Shown: piece after piece, positions 1 through 19,020 of the stretch | Layout: every line of letters begins with the position of its first letter | How positions within the stretch are numbered: the first letter of the stretch is position 1 | NCBI GenBank assembly: GCA_000149265.1 | Contig: CH003228.1 | Location: 718,600 to 782,599, forward strand | DNA: 64,000 bases | Source of the DNA: Ciona savignyi | Taxonomy: Eukaryota; Chordata; Ascidiacea; Phlebobranchia; Cionidae | Direction of reading: 5' to 3' | The notes under the pieces: model-generated | Seen by the model: only the letters and a program-made list of their open reading frames with translations | What the model was told of the DNA's origin: nothing | The model's database searches: none | Program-made: the position numbers and the translations under genes

Positions 1-1671
1 AACTTGGGCAACACTATTTTAGCATGCGATGCTGGTACATGGGGGCCAGACTGCTTGAAAACTTGCTCTTCGACATGTTCAACAGCTTGTGACTCCCAGG
101 ATGGGGCTTGTTATTGTGGAAAGTTAACTTCCTCATGTAAAAATGGGGGTACTTGTAAATCGGTAAGTGTATTTTGTAAATCAGCCCAAAAACATTGGTG
201 TCAGGGCAGGACCAGATTTACGGAATAATTAAGTATTTTTATGACTGCGTAATTGCCATCTTTGTGTAAAAGTGATAAGAATGCAGTAGTACTTTCATCA
301 TTTGAATAGCTGGCTTTTATCATGACATGTTTGGATAACTATTGTTTTAATTTTTAATTATGTTTGATAAAAAGCTATAAATATTCCCAGATGTGGCATC
401 ATTGCTCATCATAGGTCTTTCGGAATTGTCAAAATAAAAATTTTGGAGCTATTGCAGCATTTTAATTTTTTATTGTGCTCAGCATATGTTATAACTGTCA
501 ATAGCTGGAGTGGCTGCTAATTATATTTTAATAATTGTACAATTAAACGGTTAGCAATTGTGATCAATTTATTTGACTAATACAATAAAAAGGACAAAAT
601 ATGATTAAATATACAATGTTTCCAACAGGGAAAGTGCAAATGTGTATCTGGATATGGAGGTCCAGATTGCACAACACAAGTTGAACCAATTCCCCCATCT
701 AGTGGTAGTGGTACAAGTGCTGGAGTAATTGCTGCTGGTGAGAATTATTCTACTTGATAAAATTATGTAGTATAATAAATGTAATGTAAGTGCTTTGATC
801 TCTACTCCATACAAAAGCTAGAGAGACGAGGGCTGGCTACTTTTTTAATATACTAAATTAGGATTATTTAGGGAAGAAAATTTTAGCCGTAGGTTGTTGG
901 ATACGTACGAAGTTTCAACAAAAACTTATTAAAATGTTTCCATAATTTCCAGTTTTTGTTTTCATAATTTGTGTTGTTGCTGCTGGTAGAAAAATGCTTT
1001 TTAGTTTAAATAAAATCTGTTTAAACTAAATGTACAATGTTCACTAAAAACAGATTTATAAATCCTTTACTAATCCCCCCTCTTTGTTAAAGAATAAATA
1101 AAAAAAATTTATGTTACAGCTGTTATAATTTCTATTTTGGGAGTTTCTATCATTGGATTGCTTATCTATATCTACTACTTTAAGCGCACTGTGGATATAT
1201 CATTAAGTTCATTGAAATCTATAGACCCAAGGCAATTGTTCAATAAACAGGTAAATCCTCTAGATATATTTCTTCACTTACTGTTTATAAGAATTTGATT
1301 TTGTGACTGCGTTAGGGAAAGGCCCGACCTTACAGCTTTGGTTTCAAGGTAACATTAAGGCCAGTCTAACCAACGTCAAATACAAAAAAATTTATCCACG
1401 TTGATGGAAATTGAGTTGTAATACAAATGTGTCCAAATTCTATATACTGTATGGCATGCCCACAACAACTCGCCTAAAACATTATTTGTAACAGTTTGAG
1501 GCTCAATTTTGTCTGAAAAATAAACTCACACTGGTAAATCCACAAACAGCTGGACACCCAACATAATGAACCTTTTTCTTCTAGGGTGATGAAAAATCAC
1601 TGTACTCAAAGGAAGACAACTCCGTTGCAATAGAAAATCCAAACTATAACTTTAATGACACTGACGCATAA
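1..1671 (+). CDS. EGF-domain single-pass membrane protein, C-terminal part (partial at 5' end)
   Basis: The last four exons of a gene that begins before the window: 1-162, 629-737, 1120-1250 and 1585-1671, all with GT-AG borders and agreeing phases (0, 1, 0). The first two exons encode a cysteine-rich stretch with EGF-like spacing: a GTWGPDC laminin/MEGF-type start, CKNGGTC, then CKCVSGYGGPDC. A Ser/Gly/Pro-rich stalk follows. The third exon encodes one hydrophobic helix (about 20 residues, AVIISILGVSIIGLLIYIYY) followed by the basic residues FKR, as at a membrane exit. The cytoplasmic tail is about 55 residues and ends near NPNYNF, which resembles an NPxY-type sorting or phosphotyrosine motif. 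It is therefore a type I membrane receptor or adhesion protein, possibly MEGF- or scavenger-receptor-like. The family member cannot be named because the N-terminal part is missing. AATAAA-like signals lie at about 1713 and 1739. Confidence 0.8.
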
Positions 1672-2482
1672 AGCAAATTAAAAAGAAGACAATGTAAATA
1701 GAACGCTTAATGTGCAATAAATGGAACTAAATGTATGTGAATAAAGAAATATGTCAGAAATGTCTAGGGAAAATTTAGTATTTATCCAGAAGATTCACTT
1801 TTCAAATCAAATGGCGGATTACTATTCAACAAAACAGTGCTATATGCTTGTGACCAACTTGTCAAAAAAAATGCAAGTGGTGTTGGAGACACTAATATAG
1901 AAGGCTGTATGTAACAATGATGGAAACAGTATTTAAGGAAAAAACACTATATTCGTCCAAAGTCGGAATGCAAAAATGTATAAATATTAAGGAAGTTTTC
2001 TTTTTGTTTGTTAATTTCCAAAGTGCAATAAAAATAATATGACATGAAAATAGTTGACTAAATGTGCTGGTATAACAGCACCCTTTATTACTTCATATGT
2101 ATTATTGCATAAACTGCCAGAGATGAGATGCAAGTGAGGTATTGTCTGTTAAGGATTAGTGTGTGCACTGTGGGCCTGATAATCATGTGAAGCACTTGGA
2201 TGATTGAAGTAGCAGGTGGATAGTGCTTTTATCTTACTTTACCAAGTTGACAAATGGTGGCTATTGGATTGTGGTCTGTATTTAGTAAATGAATGTTTTC
2301 AAATGTCAGAAAACCGCTGGTATTTTAATTATAGTGTGCATGATTAAGGAATGACCAAAGGAAGCCACTAGGTTAAAGCAAACAACTATATGTCGCTTGC
2401 CAAGGTAAATACAGAATGAAAGGATTTAAATCACCATGGAACAATATAATAAAAAAGCTTTCTTCCAGTGCGCGTGACCAGT
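1672..2482. other. Intergenic, convergent 3' flanks
   Basis: The 3' flank of the EGF-domain gene meets the 3' flank of the minus-strand MTF1 gene. AT-rich, with poly(A)-signal-like AATAAA at about 1739 on the plus strand. No further gene seen. Confidence 0.6.
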
Positions 2483-5400
2483 TTAACTGGCTGTAGTTGC
2501 CGGTAATTTAATAAAGCTGGACTGTTGCTCCATATTGGCTGTGTTGCTGCAACCCAGGGTTACACATTGCAGGGAATTGTTGTTGTCACAACACTTGGGT
2601 GCTTCAGCACAAGGACCTTCAGATATTTCAGTGAGAATGTCCATCACCGATTCTTCAGACTCGTTAAACACTCCTTGGCCGCTCTCCTGGCCACTTTTGT
2701 AAGAATACGAGTTTCCACTTTGGTCCAAACCTAAACCAGGTAGTTGGAATGTAGAATCGGTATGCGAGGCAGTTGTATAATAATTACTCTCCAACGCAGC
2801 TCCTGCCTGCATTGGGTAATTGGTTTTGATTAAACTCTCAGGTTTTCCCACACTGTCCAGAACGATAACCCGCGAGGAAGTTTCAGGGAGATTTGTGGAA
2901 CTGGTGTCGGATTTGCACGGACAGTGACAAACTTCACGAGTTTCTTTCTTTATGATGACTATTGGAACTCCCTGAAACTTGTTTTCTGTGGAAAAAACAA
3001 ACAATTTTCACATATTTGTTATTTACAATTTATTTTATTCATTTGTACTTAGAACACTGTGCTCTACTGAAACTGAAATATTGGCAAAACATGCCAAGAC
3101 ACTCACAAGAGTTTCAATAGCTTTGGTCAGGAATTAATTTTTAATTTAAAGTAACAAACATGCGTACACATGTTAAATGGAGCACCTGATATTGCCTTCA
3201 TGGCAGCCTGAGTGAGATTTGATAATTCCTGTTCTTCTAAATTTTCATTGTCATCCCTCTTTCCTGGTTGCTCATGACAACAGTACTCTGTGGAAACGAT
3301 CATTCTTACATCTGGTGATATATAATTAAGCATCGAGAATAAAATCCTCAAATTATTCAAAACTATCAAGAAATAAAGGTCGGGTAATAATGATTAAGTA
3401 CAAGATCAACCATCCACCAGAGTACTGGTGAGAATGGAAACACAATCAGTGTGCAACCATATATGATGGAAAGTATACAAGCATCAGAATTGGCATCACA
3501 AAAGCATCTTGAATGATAAATCGGAAATTATAAAACAACGAAAACATGTTAGGACTATTTGTGTATTACTCGTTGTACTTTTTTTATTAAATAGAGTAAA
3601 AATCGATTTAACCTTAAATTAAATAAACTACTCTATAACCTAGATTTATCGACTCAATTGTCGACAAAGAAATGTTATGACCGACCTTTAGAGGGGCTAA
3701 GAAGATTTGGCAGTGACAACTCTGCACCTTGTGTGGTACTTTCTGACACATGTCCTTGGTCTGTACTCTAGAAATGAATGGAAATAATAATTTAAAGTGT
3801 TCTTGTTTGCAATCTTAACTATTCAAACGAAAATAAGTTTTTATTGTTTTAACCATATATATATATTTTAATATATTATTAAATTTGTTGAATATTAATA
3901 TATTAGAAGTGTGTTACAATGTTGAGTAAAATATGCCTCATTTCTTGCCTAAACATTCAATAATAAAATATCAGTAACCCAAGTGTCATTACTGTATTGA
4001 TTATGTTTGCAGGATCAATTGTATTGTGTGGGGGGGTTTAAATATGTCATCTGGGAATTGAATGGATGGTGTGATTATCACCCATATTATTTAACTACAT
4101 TGCTGTTCATTGGTAAGAAAATTATCGAATGCATGAGTGAAATGGATTGTTTGAAATATCACATTGACCAAGATGCTGAAATGGTGTTTATCAAAAAAAT
4201 GGAATTTTTTGACTTTTTTGGATATTTTTTGTGAAGAATCCAGACACACGAGTTAAATGAATAACAAGGGAAAAGGAAAAAATATATACTACCCAAACTG
4301 CATTAAAATTATAATATTTAAAGGTACACTGAATCAGCTTATCAGTAGATTCCATACATGATTGTTGTTTGCAGAAGCCCTTATGTCATCAGCTAGATCA
4401 GCTTGGCTGAGTGAATTAGCTGCTCCAAGTAGCATTTCTGCAGCTTTATCCTGCCAATAATCAAATTATTACTAGCATCTACAATCCACATTTAAAGCAA
4501 TAAAGCTGTTGTTTTTAGTTTAAATAAGAATAAATTGCAAACATTGTTTTAGTTTCAAACATGAAAATTAATGGCAACATAAAAAGAAAGCACTCTCTAC
4601 ATCATGTTGCACATAACTAATTAGAGAACTACATTAGGAAAATTTTGTTAAATTTTACTGGTATGTAGATTTTTATGATAATCTTATTTCTTCATATAGA
4701 TTTGTAAAAGTGTAGCATGTGTCAAATTAAAATCCTATACAGACTATAGACACAACTAAAAATTAAATATTTATTATTCATTATGATCCATGCCTTATTA
4801 TACCATACTTTGAAATGCTGTGACTTGTGATCACAGTTACCAGGATCACGCATCAGAAGTACAACTTCTGAAGTGTCCGGTGTCTACTCAATTACACATA
4901 TTAACAAACAGCGATAACCCACCAGGTCAAAAATATGCTGTGCAGGGGGAAGAAGGTCATTGTTTGCGTGATCTTTCGACTTGTGCTGCTTTAAACTGTG
5001 TTGAGCAGTATATGCTTTGCTGCAGCCGCCCTCCTCACACACATATGGCTTCTCTCCTGTGGTGGTTGGTTAGCAATGTGGGAGAAATGTTATGTTGGGT
5101 TAAGCTTGCCATTTATATTATGGATAAAACCATTGTTTTTACAGGCTTGGACTGATACTGATACTGTAAGTTAAGAAACTTGTGTCATACATGGTCTGTG
5201 GACTAGGATAAGATAACGCACCAAACTATATTGACAAGTACATCTTCAATTAATAGTATTTTTTTTCTTTTGTTTTCAATTATTTGTCATAGAAACTATT
5301 GATTGTGCAACATGAATGGTAGAGTTTCAGCTATAATTTTGTTACGACATCAACCAACTGTCACAGCTTATGTATTAGTTCTTTACAATTGATTTTTGGT

Positions 5401-8400
5401 TAGAAATTTCCATAAAGTTAATTAGGATTGAATGTATAGGGGAAGTAGAATTCTAGCGTTTGTCACTTACACTTACCAGTGTGTGTCCGTAAGTGCGATT
5501 TTAAATGATGGCTCACAGTAAACGACTTCAGGCAGTCTGGGATACTACACCTGGATACAAAGCACATTTAGTTGTAGGGTAATCTTTTTTAAAATATGGC
5601 TTTTGCTCGACTTAATGCTTAACACAGTGTCAAGATTTAGGATAATATAAATTGGCCTAACATAAGACATAAGATTGACTGCTCAGAATGCCAGTTCAAT
5701 GATTATATTATATAATATAGACTTAACTACATACTTATTATACACAGTATTCCTATTAACACAATGTCATACTCATAAAATTAGGCAGCGATAAAAAAAT
5801 ATCACGATACATAGTATCGCGATTATCGATATATCGTTTCAGCCCTATATAAAATTTAATTTGGGTTTAAGCAAATATACACGTAGTATATTAAAATGTT
5901 AGTCTTGACCATGTTTGTTATGATGTATAAACTATATTACTTGAATGGCCGTTCTCCTGTGTGAGTTCTGTAATGTTTTTTGAGATCACTCAATGTAGTG
6001 AAAAACTTGGTACAACCTTCTGAATTACAATTGAAAGTCTGTCCGTTATGAATCCTCTGGTGAGCTTTCAACCTGAATTGTCAATTGATTGGCATCAGTT
6101 TGAATGGCAATTCAAGCTTGAACAAGTAACATAAGCAAACATTATACTTTCTAAACCATTTCAAACACATGTAGTTTCTAAACCATTTCCTGTTGATGAT
6201 TTATATTTTCTAACCCAATAAAAAAGCTGGTGCTATGAACATAAAAAAACAATAAAAACATATAAAACATTGGTAGCGGTAATAATAAAATGCTTTTATT
6301 TCATGTATTACATATGTAAATGGACCAAACATACAACATCCTAGTGATCACCTGTATAGTGTGTTAAATGACTTTTCACAGTCATGATCCGTACAGCGGT
6401 AGGGTCGTTCTTTTGTGTGTACCCTCACATGGACTTTTAAACTATAACTTGTAAGAAATGCTTTACCACATCCACTCTGTTTGCATAAAAATATATTTGT
6501 GAGTACAATTATATAATTTCATTTCTGTATTGTATGTCTAATTGTCTAGTACCAGCGCACTGCACTAAAATCAAGCAATGCGCTTAAGATTAGCATCAAA
6601 ATAACTTGATATTATATTAGTATAGAATACCTTGTCAGGAAAAGCATAAAATCCTGAAACTATTAAACGTCATACAAGTAGAACAGGACCAAGCGGCGTG
6701 TTACTCGTTCATAAATATTAGTCATGATTAGCCAGGGTAAGTAACAGTTGTCTGCAGAGTAGCTCTTGTATGCTATTGATTTTAGACCTAAAGGACATAT
6801 ATCCACTATCACTGAAAGCTGATGTTTTTGTTTAAAATAAAAATCCAGAGAGTTAGACCACCTCTCACCATCACCACAAGTGCTACTCTTCAGTCAGTAC
6901 TTCAATAGTGCCGGTATTACGCACATAGTATTAATAGATAAATACATATTTGCAGATGATATTAGGTATGGAGGAAGTAACAACCTGGTCACAAATGAAG
7001 TAATATTCGCCCCTATGAGTTTTTTGATGGGATTTCAAATTGCCTGCAGTAGTGTACATGCGTTTACATCCAGTGTACGAACATCTAGTAATTAAAAAAC
7101 ACAATTACATAATTAAAGTGTATCAAAAACATAAAAAGTTATACCAACATAACAACAAATTAGTCAACTTTAAAATAAACTGATTCATATATACTGATCT
7201 ACTTACAATATAAACATCCAATTTTTCTGAAACCAGTTATTGTTGCTTCCCTTACACACTTTATCATTCCAGACAACACAATGGTGGATTGAAGATTAAA
7301 TACTTTAGAAATTTATCATCTTGACATGCTTGCATAAAGGTAATTTTGCCATTTTCATACTTGTTTTTACTTTAATATTTATAGTAAATTGTATCTTTTT
7401 GTTACTAAAAAATAAAAAAAATCGATTTAATCCTATTTGGCAACAAATCTGTTACCAATTTTTACTTAGTACTTAAAACTCACTTAAAACGTTTAATTTC
7501 TTTCTCCATTCGATCATCAGTGCTGGTTAAAGTTATTGTTGCGCCATCTATATCGTTTTCCTGTGGCATGCACACGTCCATGGATGGAGAAAATGCCATA
7601 AAAACCTAAGCATAATAAAGTGGTATTATCACTGACCACTTGAACATAAAATAAATGCATCTTTACATAACTGTGCTTCTCCATACTGATGCTTAAAAAC
7701 ATTTAAAACTCATTGGAATAGAAATTCATGACATTGTCACCACGATAAACAACTAAGATTTAACAGCAAGGTTAGCAAAAATAAGAAAAAGTGATTAACG
7801 GAAAGGTGTTTGCTTACATGTGTAACAGTATTCCAATTGATAATTGAATAAGGTTATTATTTCATGTTTATCCATTAAAAAAATTTAAACTGCTTATTAC
7901 TGCAGTTAAACAATAATATTTGGCATCACAAATACAAAGTAAACTACACAATGGGTAAAAATGGAAGAAAAAAAGCCAAATATGATATCCTATAATTTTA
8001 TTTGTAGGTGCTTGGAAAAGTGACAATAGTCATAGGCCTACTAATTAAAAAAAGTTTTTTCAATACAGTCAATATTTAAAGTAAAAAGCTGCAATAAAAC
8101 TATATGTAATCAACTAAGCATTTGGATTCCAAATACAATGTCAATTTAGGGTTAATTGGATGGACAAACAAATGTGTAGCATGATGACTTCCTAACTGCC
8201 GCTAATGCTGCGTTGCAAAACTTCCTCTTAATTATTGTGTCGACAAATAGTGAGTCTATGGAGCATGTTAGTTATCACCAGAACATCGTGGCTTTAGTAT
8301 GACTGCTGCAGTCTACCAAACAACAACTAATTTTTCCATTATGAAACAGTATTAGGCCAATAACAAGAAATTACCATAAATATGACAGTATACAATTTTT

Positions 8401-8499
8401 AAAAGATAAACATAAAATAAAAAAAAATGTAACCTTGTCCTCATCAGGCATAATTGTATGGTGAATCACACCCTTCCGACAGTGGTCATCATCTTCCAT
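2483..8499 (-). CDS. MTF1: Metal-responsive transcription factor 1 (six C2H2 zinc fingers)
   Basis: Eleven exons, in transcript order: 8499-8434, 7605-7484, 7084-6985, 6476-6352, 6072-5941, 5550-5477, 5056-4923, 4450-4358, 3767-3686, 3287-3186, 2985-2483. Together they encode about 510 residues (vertebrate MTF1 is about 750) with all phases consistent. Residues about 64-232 hold six C2H2 fingers. These carry MTF1-specific features: the linker RGEYYF after finger 1, the finger-2 run [31 protein letters not shown] in finger 3, and TTLSDLKKH in finger 4. The last exon has IVIIKKE followed by Cys363, Cys365 and Cys367 (CHCPC), matching the cysteine cluster that MTF1 needs for metal-induced activation. 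In the known family the protein binds metal-response elements and activates metallothionein and zinc-export genes. The start is the first ATG after an in-frame stop; a further 5' exon cannot be excluded, and the donor at 3186 is the least certain border. Confidence 0.93.
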
Positions 8500-10335
8500 T
8501 AAGTCACTGTCGATTAATTTTTTACTTAAATAGGTTATGTATCAAAGGACATGATACTGTACGATGCATATTACAAAGAATTTAATTAAAATCATTTGCA
8601 GGCCATTAAGCATATCGGTACTGCAGCATAAAGTACTGAGATTTTTATGTTAGTGCCGCAAGGCGAACTTTTACGGTGCTTCATGTTGCACCTAATTATA
8701 ATGTAATAAACAATAATATAAAGCAAATGCTAGTAATATGTGTAGCAGATAATGTTTTTTTATTATTTGACAATATGTAGGGCAAAAATTTAATACTGCG
8801 GAGTTTTTAATGGGCAAACTGTGATTTGCCTTTTGACTTGTGTGTTGTACAACCACATAAAAATCATTTTTTTATATTAGGTTGAAAATTGTGATCTAAA
8901 TGGTAGGTAAACTTGAGCATACTGATGTATGTAAACCAGTGCTTCTCAAATGGTGCGCCACAGGGGTTAGCTAGGTGCGCCACACTTGCATTTCGTAAAT
9001 TTCCGTCAGAGTTGGCAGATCTTATAATACTAAAAGGTTAGTGTTTAGTTCGTTTTTTTCATTGTAACGTTAGTTCTATATTACTTTCGAAAAGCAAGAG
9101 TGTTCAAGAAACAATAATTTCGTTATGTAGAAAATTCGGTAATGAAATTATTTAAATTAAACTTTTAATTTTTCATATTTTTTCTAATTTGTTTGAGTAT
9201 TTAGAACTAATGTTTTTACCAAATCGTTTTGATGTGGTGACATTACCAATTGGATAATTGTGGAACATCCTTTGCGTGAAACGTCAAATTAAAGCTATTC
9301 CGTAACATCGGAAATGAAAAAGAAATAAAAATAATTATATTAAATACTCCACATGTGCACAAAAGAAAAGGTAGTATAATCTGTCTAGCCAGCAGCTGGT
9401 CTCGGCCCCATTTGTTCGACTGCATGCAAACCACAAATAATCTTACCAATTGAGCTAACCAGCTAAACAAACATACTCTTTAATTTAAAAATTACACAAA
9501 TAATATTATTTGGTAATTTACTCCAAGCGCAAGGTGCTTGACAGGACTATCACAGCCTATTTTTTTCATTTTTATTGTTTACAGACTGTGAATGATTTTG
9601 TTAGTTAGCATTATAAGAATGTGGCCTTAAGCTGAAAAAAGTACCGCATTCATTAATGAGCAAAAGACATTTAGATAATTTATTAACAAAGATGAAACAG
9701 TCTTTAATATATTGAATTTAAATGTGAAGCATGCGCATGTGCCCATGTAATGCATAGCACAATGGGTTAGCGTTAGTGCATCACACCCAACACCTAGCTA
9801 ACCAATTGTGTCCATGGGTAAAACATTTAGTAGATGTCATATTAACCAAGTGGAATATTGGGTTGTAAATCTGTAGCAATGTTTTAATTTAAAAACACAT
9901 CACAAAAGATTCTGAAACTGGATTGGGGAATTAAATGATTTTACAATAACCGTGTATATAACATTGATGTGATTTTCTCTTCGTGCAGGAAATATGACAC
10001 ACTTAACCATAAAAGAAATATCAGTACTCTATTACTTTATGTCAATAAAAGTTAAATGGTTAATGCAGTAACTCTTTCCCAATTTATAATAGAATAGGAA
10101 TGAAAAGGGAAAGAAATAAATACTTGGTCCATATTTCTTAAGTTTAAATATCTCCTCAGGCACTGCAAGGTTTAGCGAATTTGTTTTTACTAAAAAATTG
10201 TTGGAATAAAATTTCATATGGTTAAAATTACAGTAGTAAGTAAGGTACATTATACTCTTAAATATACTAGTACCAGCTATACGGTATTACCGGTACTTAA
10301 AAATTGTAATGTAAATCATGGTTAAAAAAAACACG
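8500..10335. other. Intergenic, upstream of MTF1; hAT-like end and tRNA-like debris
   Basis: Contains the MTF1 promoter region. At about 8938 there is a hAT-type terminus (CAGTGCTTCTCAAATGG...); no matching right end was found, so it is a fragment. tRNA-like or SINE-like debris occurs at about 9390-9470 (minus) and 9735-9830 (plus). No gene seen. Confidence 0.5.
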
Positions 10336-10629
10336 TCCGGCCCGATGGTCTAGCGGTTAAGTGCGTCGCCTTTCAATCGAAAGGTTGCAGGTGCGAAACT
10401 GGTCGCTAGCTAGACGGTTGTGTCCTTGGGCAAGGCACTTTACAGACATTGCCTGAACCCAGCGGATTTATGGGTTCTACCAAATTGAAGGAACGTGTCT
10501 ATCATATACAACACACTGCAATAGCTCCGGTAACCCGACGATAGGCGCGAGGTGATCTGACGATTGCCAATGTGATAACCCCCTAGGTTTTCCCATTCAC
10601 GGGGATAAACATGAATATCCTATCCTAAA
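10336..10629 (+). repeat. tRNA-derived SINE, full-length copy
   Basis: About 290 bp. The head resembles a tRNA gene: A-box-like GATGGTCTAGCGGTTAAG, then B-box-like GGTTGCAGGTGCGAAAC. A non-tRNA body follows (CTTGGGCAAGGCACTTTA, CAACACACTGCAATAGCTCC) and the 3' end is GGGGATAAACATGAATATCC followed by a CTATCCTA tail. The same body recurs at least ten times in the window in both orientations, as expected of a SINE (tRNA-derived SINEs are known in Ciona). Confidence 0.85.
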
Positions 10630-10756
10630 AGTGTTCACTTAATGTCACATTTCCTTATTCTTTGTATTTAAAATTTTTTTTGAAACAAATAGGATAGGAT
10701 AATATACTTAAATGAGCTGGTAGTCTTTGTAGGTGGGTATACTTAAAGTTAACACA

Positions 10757-10989
10757 CTACTGATGCCACCTTATGGTTGAAGTTGAGGTTGAGCTGTCGA
10801 AAGAATTCCCTTGAATCTTATCCAAAGCAATATTTGTACCATTTCCACTCCGGGCATTTTGAATATCATTTCTTTTCGAAGAATATGTTGCTGCATTTCT
10901 AGAACCAGTGTCAATTGACACACTTGTTTGATCAAAATTAATCATTTGAGTTAAACCAATGTGTTTAAAAGTATAAAAACCCAAGTTGG
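10757..10989 (-). CDS. Possible terminal exon of an unidentified gene
   Basis: On the minus strand a TTCACAG acceptor at about 10990 opens a frame of about 77 codons to a stop at 10757. The peptide is rich in Ser, Thr, Asn and Gly and has no domain I recognise; it would suit a disordered C-terminal tail. No convincing upstream exon was found between 11000 and 12400, so it may belong to a gene with a distant 5' part or may be chance. Confidence 0.25.
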
Positions 10990-12471
10990 TATCTGTGAAG
11001 AATGATAAGGTTTATGACATTTAAATAGTGAAGAACCATAGCTAGTATACATAGCAGTTAGTCACTCATGCAGTGTGTCTAATTACTACAGGATCGCTTG
11101 GAGGGTTTGACTTAGGGTTCCAAGTGCTCCTGTAGTAACTAGAGGCACTCTTATTCAAGTGCAAACATGGGAGAAAAAGAGGAAATTAGGTAAACTGTAC
11201 ACTAAAATGAATTTTATTTTATTATGTTACTGTAAGGGCTAGGATTAAAGTTAGTGTTTTTTTCTGGGGTGAAGATTATTGTTTGTAGAAGGGTTAGAAT
11301 TTTTCAGTTACAGTAAGAAGTTTCCCTTCTTTCCACTTTTCCCATTTTATTGTTACCCTGCAAACAGTATCCTTTTTATTTACTGGGTTGTACTTTAATG
11401 ATCACTTTTTTATAAAGCCTAAACTGTGGTTAACATTTAAAAAAGTAATATGCAAGTAATTTAAATTTTTGTAGTTAAACCGTTTTTTCTGCTTCAATTT
11501 ATAATTTATTCATATTCTTCAATATCGTAACGAAGTATTAATAAGTACACTAACTTCAAATAAGTCTAATTTATAGTTTTCTTTCACATTTATAGTTTAA
11601 TTTGTTCTATTTTGTTATTTAATTATAAAAGCTTTACAGTTTGTTCTGATCATAAATGTAAAAACAGATCGAGCTTACAATACCTACATAACACCTTCAC
11701 CGTACATACAGACACAAACTGTCGCTGTTCGGTTGTTCCCCAATAATAAAAAAACAGGAATGGTCGTAGCCGAATGGTTAGCGCTAGTACGACCATTTGT
11801 TATATCGAATTTTAGATTAAAAAAACGGTCTAAAACAGTGGTTAGAGTCCAACGGAGATCGAAACTTTTCAAGGTAAAAAAAACACCGCTGTACTTTTTA
11901 TTTAACCTGACGTCACGATGAAATAAGAAAAGGAAAAGAAAACGTGAATTAGGATCATAAAGGAATTTATACTTACTTCAACTATTAAGTATTCATTAGG
12001 TTATTTAGTCTATGATATCATAGACACTCTATATGTATAGAAAGTATGTAATGATATTTAAAGACAAACTATGAAAACTACCGGTGTGTATAATTTTAAC
12101 TGTCACTAGGTGGTACCAAGAGTATGCTAGTGATACCATGATTTTCTCAAGGGCACACGTACGATCTTTATGTTAGAATTGTGTTAACGTTCATTAACCA
12201 AGTTTTAAGATTTATTTTCGTCAAAGTTGTCCGAACCTGTTCTGTATCCTTTAGATAACTGGTGTGTAATTCTTGTAAGGCAATTTGGAATGGGACAACG
12301 GATTGTAAAATAAAGTGGTATGCAACGGTTGTGGCCATTTCATTAGCTTTTACTCAGCATATCTATGACTTATTCTTTACAAAAAAAAAACTTGTATTAC
12401 ACCATCCCTCCTTTTTTTAAATGTTTCAGATTTGGACTTCTTACCAAAAAACTATTTCTTGTTAACCCACC
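10990..12471. other. Intergenic
   Basis: AT-rich. A tRNA-like stretch lies at about 11762-11870 (AGCCGAATGGTTAGCG followed about 65 bp later by GGTTAGAGTCC); it is poorly paired and probably SINE debris. Near 11080-11150 an ACTACAGGATCG motif and AGAGGCAC motif match a dispersed repeat seen again near 48050-48095. No gene seen. A polypyrimidine/CAG acceptor at about 12429, just before the ATP5ME start, could be a spliced-leader acceptor. Confidence 0.45.
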
Positions 12472-12702
12472 ATGTCTACTCCTGTTGCCGTATCTCCCTT
12501 GATTAAAACTGCAAGATGGTCGCTTCTGGCATTGGGTATCATGTACGGTTATAAACACAACCAAACCTTGAAGGTGAAGAGAGCTAAAGAGCGTGTGGTT
12601 GAAATTGAAGTGCGCGAAAAATACCTCCAACAACAGCACGATGCAGCAGAGAAGGCTAGAATCGAATTCGAAAAAGATTCAATCCTCTACCAAAAGTCCT
12701 AA
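12472..12702 (+). CDS. ATP5ME: Mitochondrial ATP synthase membrane subunit e
   Basis: A single uninterrupted frame of 76 residues. It starts MSTPVAVSPLIKTARW, matching the family signature VSPLIK-x2-R near the N-terminus. One short membrane segment follows (about residues 14-26, WSLLALGIMYGYK, with a GxxxG-like region), then a highly charged coiled-coil-like helix of about 45 residues ending EKDSILYQKS, equivalent to the DDSIL ending of animal subunit e. Subunit e sits in the inner mitochondrial membrane with subunit g and supports FoF1 dimerisation and crista shape. The length fits the family (about 70). A TTTTTTTAAATGTTTCAG acceptor lies about 43 bases before the ATG, suggesting 5' UTR splicing or spliced-leader addition. 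AATAAA-like signals follow at about 12746. Confidence 0.9.
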   Translation: MSTPVAVSPLIKTARWSLLALGIMYGYKHNQTLKVKRAKERVVEIEVREKYLQQQHDAAEKARIEFEKDSILYQKS

Positions 12703-12995
12703 ATACAACCACAGAGTATTAGAGACTTTGTAATATGAACTTTAAATAAATGTTCTTTGTAAAAATTAAATTTACTTGTTAAATAAATTTTCTGTATGTT
12801 GGAAATAAGCGTCAAATTATTCAACCATTGATGTACTTCTACATTATACTAAAAAATTCATTTTGGTGTCTATGATTATAAAGATTGTTTTATTTATTTT
12901 GGTTTTCTCTTGTTTATTGAAAAAAGAAATTGTAAAGTTTTATTTCTCTGCAGGCACTTTCATTATTGTGTAATACTTGTTACATTTGTGATAAG

Positions 12996-13095
12996 NNNNN
13001 NNNNNNNNNNNNNNNNNNNNNNNNNNNNNNNNNNNNNNNNNNNNNNNNNNNNNNNNNNNNNNNNNNNNNNNNNNNNNNNNNNNNNNNNNNNNNNN
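12996..13095. other. Assembly gap (100 N)
   Basis: A run of exactly 100 N, the usual placeholder for a gap of unknown size. It lies where CDC5L exon 1 (about 15 codons in the family) should be. Confidence 0.99.
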
Positions 13096-13123
13096 ATCAT
13101 TGACACATTTACTGGTATGTCAG

Positions 13124-19020
<5,897 letters not shown>

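Noticed and set aside
4820-5155. 111-codon plus-strand frame
   Set aside because: Antisense of the MTF1 finger-6 exon, whose minus-strand frame is conserved and splice-consistent.
9395-9470. tRNA-like sequence on the minus strand (GGTTAGCTCAATTGG ... CAGTCGAACAAA)
   Set aside because: A- and B-box resemblance is present but acceptor and anticodon stems do not pair, so a functional tRNA is unlikely; SINE or tRNA pseudogene debris.
11762-11870. tRNA-Ser-like stretch (GTAGCCGAATGGTTAGCG)
   Set aside because: The A-box is good, but the B-box is poor, the spacing is too long and no cloverleaf can be drawn.
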